A stretch of DNA of 12,692 nt, taken from positions 1-12,692 of the forward strand of contig JBDHZU010000050.1 in the NCBI GenBank assembly GCA_039812085.1. Reading direction: 5' to 3'. Source of the DNA: JBDHZU01 sp039812085 (GTDB taxonomy: Bacteria; Actinomycetota; Actinomycetes; S36-B12; UBA10799). The translations under genes were made by a program, and so were the position numbers. Of the stretch, positions 5,872 to 12,089 are shown piece after piece (positions within the stretch are counted from its first letter, which is position 1; every line of letters begins with the position of its first letter). The notes under the pieces are model-generated. The model had not been told where the DNA came from. It saw only the letters and a list, made by a program, of their open reading frames with translations, and searched no databases.

Positions 5872-7371
5872 TTACTTCGGCAGTCCTGGTCGCTGCGCGG
5901 TGTAGATCAACGAGAAGAACCCAGCCAGGAGCCGATTGCGCAGATCCGTCGGCAGCGCTTCAAGCAATGCCTGGACGGTTGCCGCCTCTTCAGGCAGTCC
6001 GATGTCGCCCTCATCTGCTCCGCCAAGACCAGCGAGCGTCAACAGCCCGGCAACAGTCGCATCATCGAGCGTGGCCACGTCGATGCTCTCGGCAGCGGCG
6101 ATCAGTTGCGGATCAGGTTCTGCCCACGGTTCACCTGCGGCTGCTTCTACCGATTCACGTAGTGCTTCAACGAATTCGTGAGCCGTCGGCAGACTCGCGG
6201 CTTGCACGGTGAAGTGGATCGTGCGCGGCAGACCATCGGCAGCCGGTTGGGCTTGCACGAACCAATTGCGCTTACCCATCTCATCCGCGACGCGGAACGG
6301 GTCCACCGCATCGTCGGACTCGTCACCGGCAACAGCGATCAGAGTCGCGTTGGGTTTACCCAACATCCGAATCCCTGGGATGCCGGTAACTCCGTCGGCA
6401 ATGATCTGGGTCGCCTCACCTGCATCACTAGCCAGCTTCACAAACCCTTCATCACCGACCTTCGCCAGCACGGTCCACGCCGCTGCCATAGGTCCAGCGG
6501 ACTTGGTGCTCTGCGAGGTCATGTTCACCACCGGATAACCGGGCCAACCGGAGTAGGTGAACGTGACCGCACCTCGACGAGCGGCTGTGTCGAACAACAG
6601 CAGCGAGGTGCCCTTGGGCGCGTAGGCGTACTTGTGCAGATCCACCGAGATTGAGGTGACACCTGGTACCGACAGGTCAAAGGGTTCGATGTCGTGCCCG
6701 GCACGTTTCAGATACGGCAACGTCCATCCGCCGATGCACGCATCGGAATGGCACGGGACTCCGGCCGCTTGGGCGATAGCTGCGACCTCAACAATCGGGT
6801 CCATCACGCCGTAGGGATAGGCCGGTGAGGACACCACGACCAACGCCGCACGTTCGCCCGCCCGCTCGAGAGCTTGCGAGATCGCATCCGGTGATACCCG
6901 GAACTCATCAGTGTCGATCGGCACCAGATCAACGTCGAATCCGAAGTAGGCCGCACCTTTGATGAATGCGGGATGCACGGTGACGGGTGCGATCAGGATT
7001 GGCTTGTCGGTGGTCTCACCCACCTTTGCCCGCCACACTTCACGGGCAGCCTTCACTGCCAGCATGCAGGACTCGGTCCCGCCGCTGGTGACGAGTCCGG
7101 CCGATTGTTCGTCACCACCGAGCAAGTCCAGTCCCCACCCGACCAAGTCGTTTTCCAGTCGAGCCACCGATGGAAACACCGTCGGGTCCAGGCAGTTGAC
7201 CCCAGCGAATGTGGCCAGTGCTGTCTCAGCGATTTCTTCCAAACCTGCTAAACCGGAGTCATAGACGTAGGCCAGCACTCGCCCACCGGTGGTGGGGGCA
7301 TCGTCGGATCGCAGTTCCTCCAGTGACGAGAGAATTTCCTCGTTCGACAGTCCATTGGTGGGCAGGGTCAT
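5872..7371 (-). CDS. PLP-dependent decarboxylase/lyase of the sphingosine-1-phosphate lyase type
   Basis: 499 residues, cytoplasmic, fold type I. The key sites are visible: SGGTES (96-101, cofactor phosphate), H133 in TVHPAF (stacks on the PLP ring), D210 in HSDAC (pyridine nitrogen) and K247 in SVDLHKYAYAPKG (Schiff-base lysine). SxDxHKYxYAPKG is closer to sphingosine-phosphate lyases than to glutamate or tyrosine decarboxylases, so a retro-aldol lyase acting on a phosphorylated amino alcohol, or a decarboxylase relative, is most likely. The substrate is uncertain. No N-terminal membrane anchor is seen, unlike the eukaryotic enzymes. The C-terminus from about 420 is an acidic, helical extension of about 80 residues (AEPDPQLIAAAESIDVATLD and on) that I do not recognise. 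The ATG at 7371 overlaps the stop of the transporter gene by four bases (ATGA), with AGAAGG upstream inside that gene: a translationally coupled two-gene operon. Confidence 0.85.
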   Translation of the reverse strand: MTLPTNGLSNEEILSSLEELRSDDAPTTGGRVLAYVYDSGLAGLEEIAETALATFAGVNCLDPTVFPSVARLENDLVGWGLDLLGGDEQSAGLVTSGGTESCMLAVKAAREVWRAKVGETTDKPILIAPVTVHPAFIKGAAYFGFDVDLVPIDTDEFRVSPDAISQALERAGERAALVVVSSPAYPYGVMDPIVEVAAIAQAAGVPCHSDACIGGWTLPYLKRAGHDIEPFDLSVPGVTSISVDLHKYAYAPKGTSLLLFDTAARRGAVTFTYSGWPGYPVVNMTSQSTKSAGPMAAAWTVLAKVGDEGFVKLASDAGEATQIIADGVTGIPGIRMLGKPNATLIAVAGDESDDAVDPFRVADEMGKRNWFVQAQPAADGLPRTIHFTVQAASLPTAHEFVEALRESVEAAAGEPWAEPDPQLIAAAESIDVATLDDATVAGLLTLAGLGGADEGDIGLPEEAATVQALLEALPTDLRNRLLAGFFSLIYTAQRPGLPK

Positions 7372-8759
7372 GCGGGTGCACCTTCTTGTTCAGTTGTGGC
7401 TGCTTCGATCTCGGCCATACGTTCAGGGGTCAGGTCGTACTTGAGCACAAACGGAAGACTGATCATTGCCAGCACTGCCGGAAGCACCGAGAAAATGAGC
7501 ACTGTTCCGGTGATCGCCGATGCAGGCTGCGCGACTGCTTCGTCAGCCTTGGACGATACGAACCCCGTCACTGCAAGCAGGGCCAGCACAATCGCCGGTC
7601 CGATCGCGAAACCGGTCGTCTCACCAGCGGTCCAGAATCCGGTATGAGCACCTGCCCGACCAGGCCCAGAGTGCACCGCATCGGCAGCGATGGTGTCCGG
7701 CAACATCGACAGCGGGAACATCTGCATTCCCGCGTAGGCGATACCCACAAATGCCACGAGCAGCAGCACCCCAACATCTGGCAACACCCGACCGAATGCC
7801 AATAGCAAGGAGCCGACGATGAAGATGATCGACGCATAGAGGAAGCCGCGCTTCTTACCGACCTTGTGCGAGACCTTCGCCCACATCGGCATAAACAACA
7901 GACCAGGCAATACGAGTGCGAGGAACAACTCGATGAACATCTTCGGGTTCCCCAGTACGTAGGTGGCGTAGTACTGCGCACCGGCCAGCATCGCGCTGGT
8001 AGCCAACGCTTGCAGAAAGAACGCGGCAAGCAGGATTCGGAATGATCGGTTCTTGCGAACGACAGCGAACTGTTCGCGGAAGGTGCTCTCGGTTTCTGCG
8101 ACGTGCAGCGTCTTCGCTTTACGGATTCCCCACCAGCAGCCGATCATGCCGACCGCAATCAGCGTTGCCACAAAGATCGCCATGATCAGGTAACCCTTGT
8201 GAGCACCGCCGAAGGCATCGCGAACCGCTGGTGCACCCGCACCAAAGATGAGAATCGCGACGGTGAGGAACGCCACGCGATACGCCATGATCGACGTTCG
8301 TTCCTTGCTGGAGTCAGTGATCTCTGCCGGGATTGCAATGTAGGGGACTTGGAAGATTGCGAAGGCTGAGGCTGCGAGCAAGAACGCGACGAATACCCAC
8401 GCTGCGGCAACGCCGGATGATGCGCTGGCAGGCACAGCGAACATGAGGATGAAGAAGATCGGCAGGAGCAGTCCACCTGCGAGCAGGAATGGTCGTCGGG
8501 TTCCAGACTTACGTGCTGCTTTGTCTGACCAGTTACCCACGATGGGCAAGAAGATGACGTCCCATAGCTTCGGGAACAACACCACCAGCGCGGCCAGACT
8601 TGCGGTCACGCCCAGGGAGTTCGTGAGGTAGAACGCGAGCAGCAGACCGGGCACAGTCGCGAATCCGCCAGTGCCAACGGAACCGAGTGCGTAGCCAAAG
8701 TAGATACCGCGACTCAACCGTGGTTGGGCACCAGCAGAGTCGGTGGGATTGGTGGTCAC
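7368..8759 (-). CDS. MFS transporter of the GPH / MFS_2 type
   Basis: 463 residues with about 12 hydrophobic segments. The loop between helices 2 and 3 has the family signature: PKLWDVIFLPIVGNWSDK (63-80) then GTRRPFLLAG (86-95), matching the D-x(n)-G-x-x-SD...RRP pattern of glycoside-pentoside-hexuronide cation symporters. The family also includes MFSD2A/B, which carry lysolipids and sphingosine-1-phosphate in animals. Cation-coupled import of an organic solute across the inner membrane is the usual role. Start: GTG at 8759, with no good Shine-Dalgarno; a TAGCGT six bases upstream suggests a leaderless message. It is the first gene of an operon with the PLP lyase, overlapping it by four bases, so its substrate is probably that enzyme's substrate or a precursor. 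The sugar specificity common in the family therefore may not apply. The fold is certain; the substrate is not. Confidence 0.85.
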   Translation of the reverse strand: MTTNPTDSAGAQPRLSRGIYFGYALGSVGTGGFATVPGLLLAFYLTNSLGVTASLAALVVLFPKLWDVIFLPIVGNWSDKAARKSGTRRPFLLAGGLLLPIFFILMFAVPASASSGVAAAWVFVAFLLAASAFAIFQVPYIAIPAEITDSSKERTSIMAYRVAFLTVAILIFGAGAPAVRDAFGGAHKGYLIMAIFVATLIAVGMIGCWWGIRKAKTLHVAETESTFREQFAVVRKNRSFRILLAAFFLQALATSAMLAGAQYYATYVLGNPKMFIELFLALVLPGLLFMPMWAKVSHKVGKKRGFLYASIIFIVGSLLLAFGRVLPDVGVLLLVAFVGIAYAGMQMFPLSMLPDTIAADAVHSGPGRAGAHTGFWTAGETTGFAIGPAIVLALLAVTGFVSSKADEAVAQPASAITGTVLIFSVLPAVLAMISLPFVLKYDLTPERMAEIEAATTEQEGAPA

Positions 8760-8765
8760 GCGCTC

Positions 8766-8771
8766 ACGCTA
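8766..8771 (-). promoter_or_regulatory. Possible -10 element for a leaderless transporter transcript
   Basis: On the minus strand TAGCGT (TANNNT) ends six bases before the GTG at 8759. The gene has no convincing Shine-Dalgarno. No clear -35 is seen. The same arrangement occurs before the gene at 5301. The rest of the 171-base divergent gap (8760-8930) shows nothing I can call. Confidence 0.3.
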
Positions 8772-8930
8772 TCCAGGTCAGTACCCCGTTTTCTCCCGGC
8801 GAATCCTCAGCAGGTCGAGACGGGTGATCCACACCAGAGGTAAGCCTCGCCGGCACTGATAGTGCGCGGACGCCATCGGGCGAGCAAACTAGTCCTGACC
8901 AGACTTCTCAGATCGGACCGGAAAACGACG

Positions 8931-9383
8931 ATGGCAACGGTATTGCTCGTTCATCACACGGTGTCGTTGAGCACTGAGGCCTTGCTGGATGCTGCCCTTG
9001 CAGGGTTAGCCGAGCCGGAACTTACTGAGGTCGAGGTAGTCGCTAAGTCCGCGCTGTCTGCCACGGTCAGCGACGTACTGGCCGCTGACGCCTATGTGCT
9101 GGGCACTCCGGCAAACATCGGCTACATGTCCGGTGCGATGAAGTACTTCTTCGACCAGATCTACTACCCCACTCGAAATGAGACAGCGGGCCGCGGTTAC
9201 GGCGTATACGTGCACGGCAATGACGACTGCACCGGAGCAGTCAACGCCATCACGAAGATCGCCAAGGGAGTCGGCTGGACACCGGTATTCGATCCGATCG
9301 CGGTCACGGGAGAACCCACCAAAGCCGACCTGGAACGGTGTCACGAGATGGCGGCAACCGTTGCTTCCACCCTTATCGCTTAA
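8931..9383 (+). CDS. Flavodoxin-fold protein (flavodoxin / NAD(P)H:FMN reductase family)
   Basis: 150 residues. The N-terminal strand and loop ATVLLVHHTVSLSTEALLDA (2-21) matches the FMN-phosphate loop of flavodoxin-like proteins, although its glycine is missing. AYVLGTPANIGYMSGAMKYF (54-73) with FDQIYYP following is the typical second FMN loop and helix of the WrbA/NADPH-dependent FMN reductase group, and YGVYVHGNDDCTGA (90-103) is the third flavin-side strand. It probably binds FMN and carries electrons or reduces small molecules; the partner is unknown. The frame extends upstream to 8862, but ATG at 8931 begins exactly at the first flavodoxin strand and has GGA about 8 bases upstream. It is divergent from the transporter and convergent with the lipoprotein gene, across the hairpin at 9406-9437. 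No signal peptide: cytoplasmic. Confidence 0.85.
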   Translation: MATVLLVHHTVSLSTEALLDAALAGLAEPELTEVEVVAKSALSATVSDVLAADAYVLGTPANIGYMSGAMKYFFDQIYYPTRNETAGRGYGVYVHGNDDCTGAVNAITKIAKGVGWTPVFDPIAVTGEPTKADLERCHEMAATVASTLIA

Positions 9384-9405
9384 CGAGCTGATCGCAGACA
9401 TGCCA

Positions 9406-9437
9406 CTGGGGTGCCAGTCCATTGACCGACACCCCAG
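9406..9437. terminator. Hairpin between convergent genes, candidate bidirectional terminator
   Basis: CTGGGGTG (9406-9413) and CACCCCAG (9430-9437) form a perfect 8-bp GC-rich stem, with a possible inner GTC/GAC pairing (9417-9419 with 9424-9426). It sits in the 65-base gap between the stops of the convergent flavodoxin and lipoprotein genes, where a shared terminator is expected. Neither side has a long T-run, so termination may rely on the stem, as often in actinobacteria. Confidence 0.6.
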
Positions 9438-9448
9438 AAGCACCCTAT

Positions 9449-10108
9449 TTACGAGCAGTACGCCAACAACGACTCAGGCAATCCGGCACTGGCCGTTCCA
9501 CAGACCTGATCCTTGGTGATCACGTTCCACGAACTGCCCGACGACTTCAAGAAGTACGTCGTTGGTCCGGGATTCACTCGCGCAGCAGCCCATTGGGTTC
9601 CGGCGACGTTGGCACAGTGGTAGCGCACCATCGTTGCCCCACTCGGCAATGCGCCGAGGATGGAACTTGCTGTGCAACTGACACCACTACTGGTCGGAGA
9701 CGTTGTTGGGGAGGAACCAGGGCAGAACGACAGCAGCGCGTCCGGTAGACCCGCACTGGCCGTTCCGCAGATCGAATCAGAGGTCGACACGCTCCACTGA
9801 TCTCCGGTCATTTCCAGGAAGTAGACGGTCGGCCCTGGGCTAATTTCTGCGGCTGCCCATTGGGTGCCAGAAACATCCGCGCAGTGGTAGCGAACCATCG
9901 TGGAACCACTGGGTAGAGCGTTAAGGATTGACTCTTCTGTGCAGGATGCCGCGTTATTGGTCGGCGATGAGGTTGCCGATGTTGCCGCGGTCGTGGGGCT
10001 TTCAGTCGGTGATGAATTGTTGTTCGACGAACAACCAGCGAGGGCGAGAATGCCCATTGCCGATGCAGCAGCGAATACTCCTGCTCGACGGGCGATAGAT
10101 AACGTCAC
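9449..10108 (-). CDS. Lipoprotein with two tandem four-cysteine repeats, unknown family
   Basis: 219 residues. The start is GTG at 10108 with an excellent GGAGGT at 10115-10120; the longer upstream frame is not needed. Signal peptide ARRAGVFAAASAMGILALAGC: lipobox LALAGC with lipidated C26. A Ser/Thr/Pro/Asn linker (27-53) is typical of exported actinobacterial lipoproteins. Then come two copies of one domain, residues 55-129 and 144-218, identical at about 51 of 75 positions, joined by a second Ser/Thr/Pro linker. Each has four cysteines at the same spacing (C56, C76, C114, C129; C145, C165, C203, C218), suggesting two disulfides per domain outside the membrane. Shared blocks are TMVRYHCA, GTQWAAA, PGPT.YFL and CGTASAGLP. 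I do not recognise the domain. The gene lies 127 bases downstream of arginine deiminase on the same strand; the 10109-10235 gap shows no clear promoter. Confidence 0.85.
   Translation of the reverse strand: MTLSIARRAGVFAAASAMGILALAGCSSNNNSSPTESPTTAATSATSSPTNNAASCTEESILNALPSGSTMVRYHCADVSGTQWAAAEISPGPTVYFLEMTGDQWSVSTSDSICGTASAGLPDALLSFCPGSSPTTSPTSSGVSCTASSILGALPSGATMVRYHCANVAGTQWAAARVNPGPTTYFLKSSGSSWNVITKDQVCGTASAGLPESLLAYCS
9455..9679 (-). repeat. Second copy of the internal lipoprotein repeat
   Basis: This segment encodes residues 144-218, the C-terminal copy of the four-cysteine domain. All four cysteines and the CGTASAGLP block are kept. Most differences from copy one are in charged or Ser/Thr positions, as expected for surface residues. 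Confidence 0.85.
9722..9946 (-). repeat. First copy of the internal lipoprotein repeat
   Basis: This segment encodes residues 55-129. It is repeated, diverged, at 9455-9679 (residues 144-218), with an offset of 267 bases. Similarity is visible in DNA too, for example GTGGTAGCG followed by ACCATCGT in both copies. About 68% amino-acid identity by hand count indicates an old but clear tandem duplication. Confidence 0.85.
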
Positions 10109-10114
10109 GGTCAG

Positions 10115-10120
10115 ACCTCC
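10115..10120 (-). promoter_or_regulatory. Shine-Dalgarno GGAGGT deciding the lipoprotein start
   Basis: GGAGGT on the minus strand lies six bases before the GTG at 10108. It is the best ribosome site among the possible starts of this frame, and puts the signal peptide at the N-terminus. Confidence 0.75.
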
Positions 10121-10235
10121 GATGCGTATGTCAACCTCGCCAGTGAAGCACCGGCAGGAGTTCACAAGCATGTCCGACGCGATAAGCACCACCAATCAGC
10201 GGCAGCCGTTCGCTCAGTTGGAGGACGACAGTTCG

Positions 10236-11465
10236 TTAGTCGACGGCATCGCGGATGATCGGACAGGTCATGCAATGTCCGCCTCCGCGTCCGCGACCCA
10301 ATTCCGCACCCACAATAGGAATGACTTCGATTCCTGCTTTGCGGAGCCGATCGTTGGTCTTCACGTTGCGGTCGTAGGCGATGACAACTCCCGGCGACAG
10401 TGCGACCAGATTCGCACCGCTATCCCATTGGGTTCGTTCACGCACGTCAGCGTTACCGCTGGTTTCTACGACGCGCAGTTCTTTCAAACCCAGTGCCCCA
10501 GCAACGGTGTCGATGAACGTTCCGGAGTCTTTGCGTAGTTCCACTCCCCCGTTGTCGGCTGGGTAGTAGGAGAACGCGCTGATTCCATCCACGATGTCGG
10601 GATAGGTCAACGCCACATCGCGGTCGGCAAAAGTGAAGACCGTATCTAGGTGCATGGCAGCCCGCAGTTTGGGCATTGCCGCAACGATGACTCGGTCGGC
10701 AGCGCCTTTATCGAACAGCGCCTGAGCGACTTGACTGATTCCTTGACGCGAACTGCGCTCACCCATCCCGATGAGCACCGTGCGGTTGCCGATGGGCATG
10801 ACGTCGCCGCCCTCGATGCTGGCCATTCCCCAAGACTTGGTCGGGTCTCCCCACCATTCGGTGACCCGTCCCGCAAAGTCCGGATGGAAGCGGTAGATCG
10901 CGGTGGCGAGGATGGTTTCTTCGTGTCGAGCTGGCCAATAGAGCGGGTTGAGGGTGACGCCGCCATAGATCCAGCAGGTGGTGTCACGGGTGTAGATCGT
11001 GTTGGGAAGTGGCGGCAGGAGGTACTCATTCACCCCAGCGGCGTCGCGCACCAAACGCAACATGTCTCCGCCGAATTTTTCCGGGAACTCATCAGTAGAC
11101 AAGCCACCGAGCAGAGTTGCCGCAAGCTCAGTTGGCGACAGTTCCTCTAGGTAGGAACGAACCTCGTCAACGAGACCCACCCCTACCGCATTGGGGACGA
11201 CTTGATGATCCAGAATCCACGCACGCGCTTGCGGGATTGCCACCGTGTCTGCGAGCAAGTCGTGCATCTCCACGACATCCACACCACGTTCGACCATCTT
11301 GTTCACGAAGTCTTGGTGGTCGCGTTTTGCGTTGTCGACCCACATCACATCGTCGAACAGCAGATCGTCACAGTTGGTGGGAGTGAGTCGGTCATGGGCG
11401 CGACCAGGCGCACACACCATGACCTTGCGTAGTTGTCCTACCTCTGAGTGGACCCCAAGCTCCAT
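10236..11465 (-). CDS. arcA: Arginine deiminase
   Basis: 409 residues. It hydrolyses L-arginine to citrulline and ammonia in the cytoplasm, the first step of the arginine deiminase pathway. All catalytic positions of the guanidino-modifying family are present: D161 in NTIYTRDTT, E218 in EGGDV, H272 and D274 in MHLDTVF, and nucleophile C398 in GRGGGHCMTCP. The N-terminal ELGVHSEVGQLRKVMVCAPG, with LLFDDV after it, is also typical. The length is right. ATG at 11465 begins exactly at the conserved N-terminus and has AAGGGA upstream; the frame continues to 11513 without family similarity. No ornithine carbamoyltransferase, carbamate kinase or arginine/ornithine antiporter lies next to it within the window, so it is not in a classic arc operon here. 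The upstream neighbour on the same strand is zur, 100 bases away, and downstream is the lipoprotein gene. A small hairpin overlaps the ribosome site. Confidence 0.95.
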   Translation of the reverse strand: MELGVHSEVGQLRKVMVCAPGRAHDRLTPTNCDDLLFDDVMWVDNAKRDHQDFVNKMVERGVDVVEMHDLLADTVAIPQARAWILDHQVVPNAVGVGLVDEVRSYLEELSPTELAATLLGGLSTDEFPEKFGGDMLRLVRDAAGVNEYLLPPLPNTIYTRDTTCWIYGGVTLNPLYWPARHEETILATAIYRFHPDFAGRVTEWWGDPTKSWGMASIEGGDVMPIGNRTVLIGMGERSSRQGISQVAQALFDKGAADRVIVAAMPKLRAAMHLDTVFTFADRDVALTYPDIVDGISAFSYYPADNGGVELRKDSGTFIDTVAGALGLKELRVVETSGNADVRERTQWDSGANLVALSPGVVIAYDRNVKTNDRLRKAGIEVIPIVGAELGRGRGGGHCMTCPIIRDAVD

Positions 11466-11477
11466 CGCACGCGTCCC

Positions 11478-11496
11478 TTCGCTGAGCGTGAGCGAA
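11478..11496 (-). promoter_or_regulatory. Small hairpin overlapping the arcA ribosome site
   Basis: TTCGCT (11478-11483) and AGCGAA (11491-11496) form a 6-bp stem with a 7-base loop. On the minus strand its 3' arm covers part of the AAGGGA Shine-Dalgarno of arcA. It could lower translation, but such short stems arise by chance. I see no clear promoter in the rest of 11466-11565. Confidence 0.25.
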
Positions 11497-11565
11497 AGCC
11501 TAGGGCGAATCACGGGTGGAGTTCGGGCTGAATGATCGCGCGCGACTCCGTTTGAGTTGCCGAGA

Positions 11566-11991
11566 TCAGACCTCGGCGGCGCAGTTGCTGCAGGTGCCGA
11601 ATAGTTCGACGACGTGGGTCACGTTGGTGAAGCCGTGGTCACTGGCGGACTTACTGGCCCAGCGTTCGACGGACGGTCCTTCGATTTCGATGGCAAGTCC
11701 GCAGGTACGGCAGGTGAGGTGATGATGGTGAACCGCCCGACACTTCCGGTAGAGCGTTTCTCCCGAGTCGATCCGGATTTGGTCGACTTCCCCGGCTTCC
11801 ACCATTGCTTGCAAAGTGCGGTAGACGGTGGTCAACCCAACCTTGTCTTTGGTGGGGGCCAACATGTCGTACACCTGCTGGGCGCTGACAAATGCGTCCG
11901 ACTGTTCCAAGCAGTCCCGCAAGGCGCGGCGCTGGCGCGTGCCTCGGCGACCCTCTTCGGTGAAAGCCACCTTGGGTGATGTGACGGACAT
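11566..11991 (-). CDS. zur: Zinc uptake regulator Zur (Fur family)
   Basis: 141 residues from ATG 11991, or 144 from ATG 12000. It is a winged-helix repressor that binds DNA when loaded with zinc. It has the DNA-recognition motif GLTTVYRTLQ, the VHHHHLTCRTCG metal motif and a C-terminal CSNC. Counting from the shorter start, the three zinc sites recalled from M. tuberculosis FurB/Zur are all present at the same spacing: structural C94, C97, C134, C137; sensor D70, C84, H89, H91; third site H88, H90, E109, H126. This supports Zur rather than Fur or Mur. AGGA lies 8 bases before the 11991 ATG, which is why I prefer it; the 12000 ATG has no spaced ribosome site but could be leaderless. It is divergent from a ZnuA-type gene, with a Zur box in the 98-base gap, so it probably controls that gene and perhaps itself. 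Confidence 0.93.
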   Translation of the reverse strand: MSVTSPKVAFTEEGRRGTRQRRALRDCLEQSDAFVSAQQVYDMLAPTKDKVGLTTVYRTLQAMVEAGEVDQIRIDSGETLYRKCRAVHHHHLTCRTCGLAIEIEGPSVERWASKSASDHGFTNVTHVVELFGTCSNCAAEV

Positions 11992-12027
11992 GACGAACAT
12001 CCTACAACTTCATGTGATTCACCTCAT

Positions 12028-12057
12028 TTGACAATGGAAACCATTTTCATTTAGCCT
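12028..12057 (+). promoter_or_regulatory. Promoter of the zinc-binding lipoprotein gene
   Basis: A perfect -35 TTGACA (12028-12033), an 18-base spacer and a -10-like TAGCCT (12052-12057) lie upstream of the GTG at 12090. The Zur box covers the -35 and most of the spacer, so bound Zur would block polymerase. The -10 is only a TANNNT match. Confidence 0.6.
12029..12049. promoter_or_regulatory. Zur box
   Basis: A 21-bp near-perfect palindrome: TGACAATGG, three A residues, CCATTTTCA. Only one pair of arm positions breaks symmetry (C against T). It closely resembles the actinobacterial Zur box pattern (TGAAAATGATTTTCA-like). It lies between zur and the ZnuA-type gene and over the latter's -35, consistent with zinc-dependent repression. 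Confidence 0.8.
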
Positions 12058-12078
12058 CTTCGAGTTCGCATCGCCATC

Positions 12079-12083
12079 GGAGG
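12079..12083 (+). promoter_or_regulatory. Shine-Dalgarno GGAGG deciding the ZnuA-type start
   Basis: GGAGG ends six bases before the GTG at 12090, an ideal distance. It fixes the start so that the Lys-Lys signal peptide is at the N-terminus. Confidence 0.75.
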
Positions 12084-12089
12084 AAAATC

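Noticed and set aside
7568..8029. 153-residue minus-strand frame (Arg/Ser/Cys-rich) inside the transporter
   Set aside because: It overlaps the real transporter frame, whose hydrophobic helices are continuous; there is no independent support.
8862..8930. Extended flavodoxin N-terminus from 8862
   Set aside because: The added 23 residues are basic and lack family similarity; the fold's first strand begins at ATG 8931.
10109..10195. Longer start of the lipoprotein at 10195
   Set aside because: It would bury the signal peptide, and GTG 10108 has a near-perfect Shine-Dalgarno.
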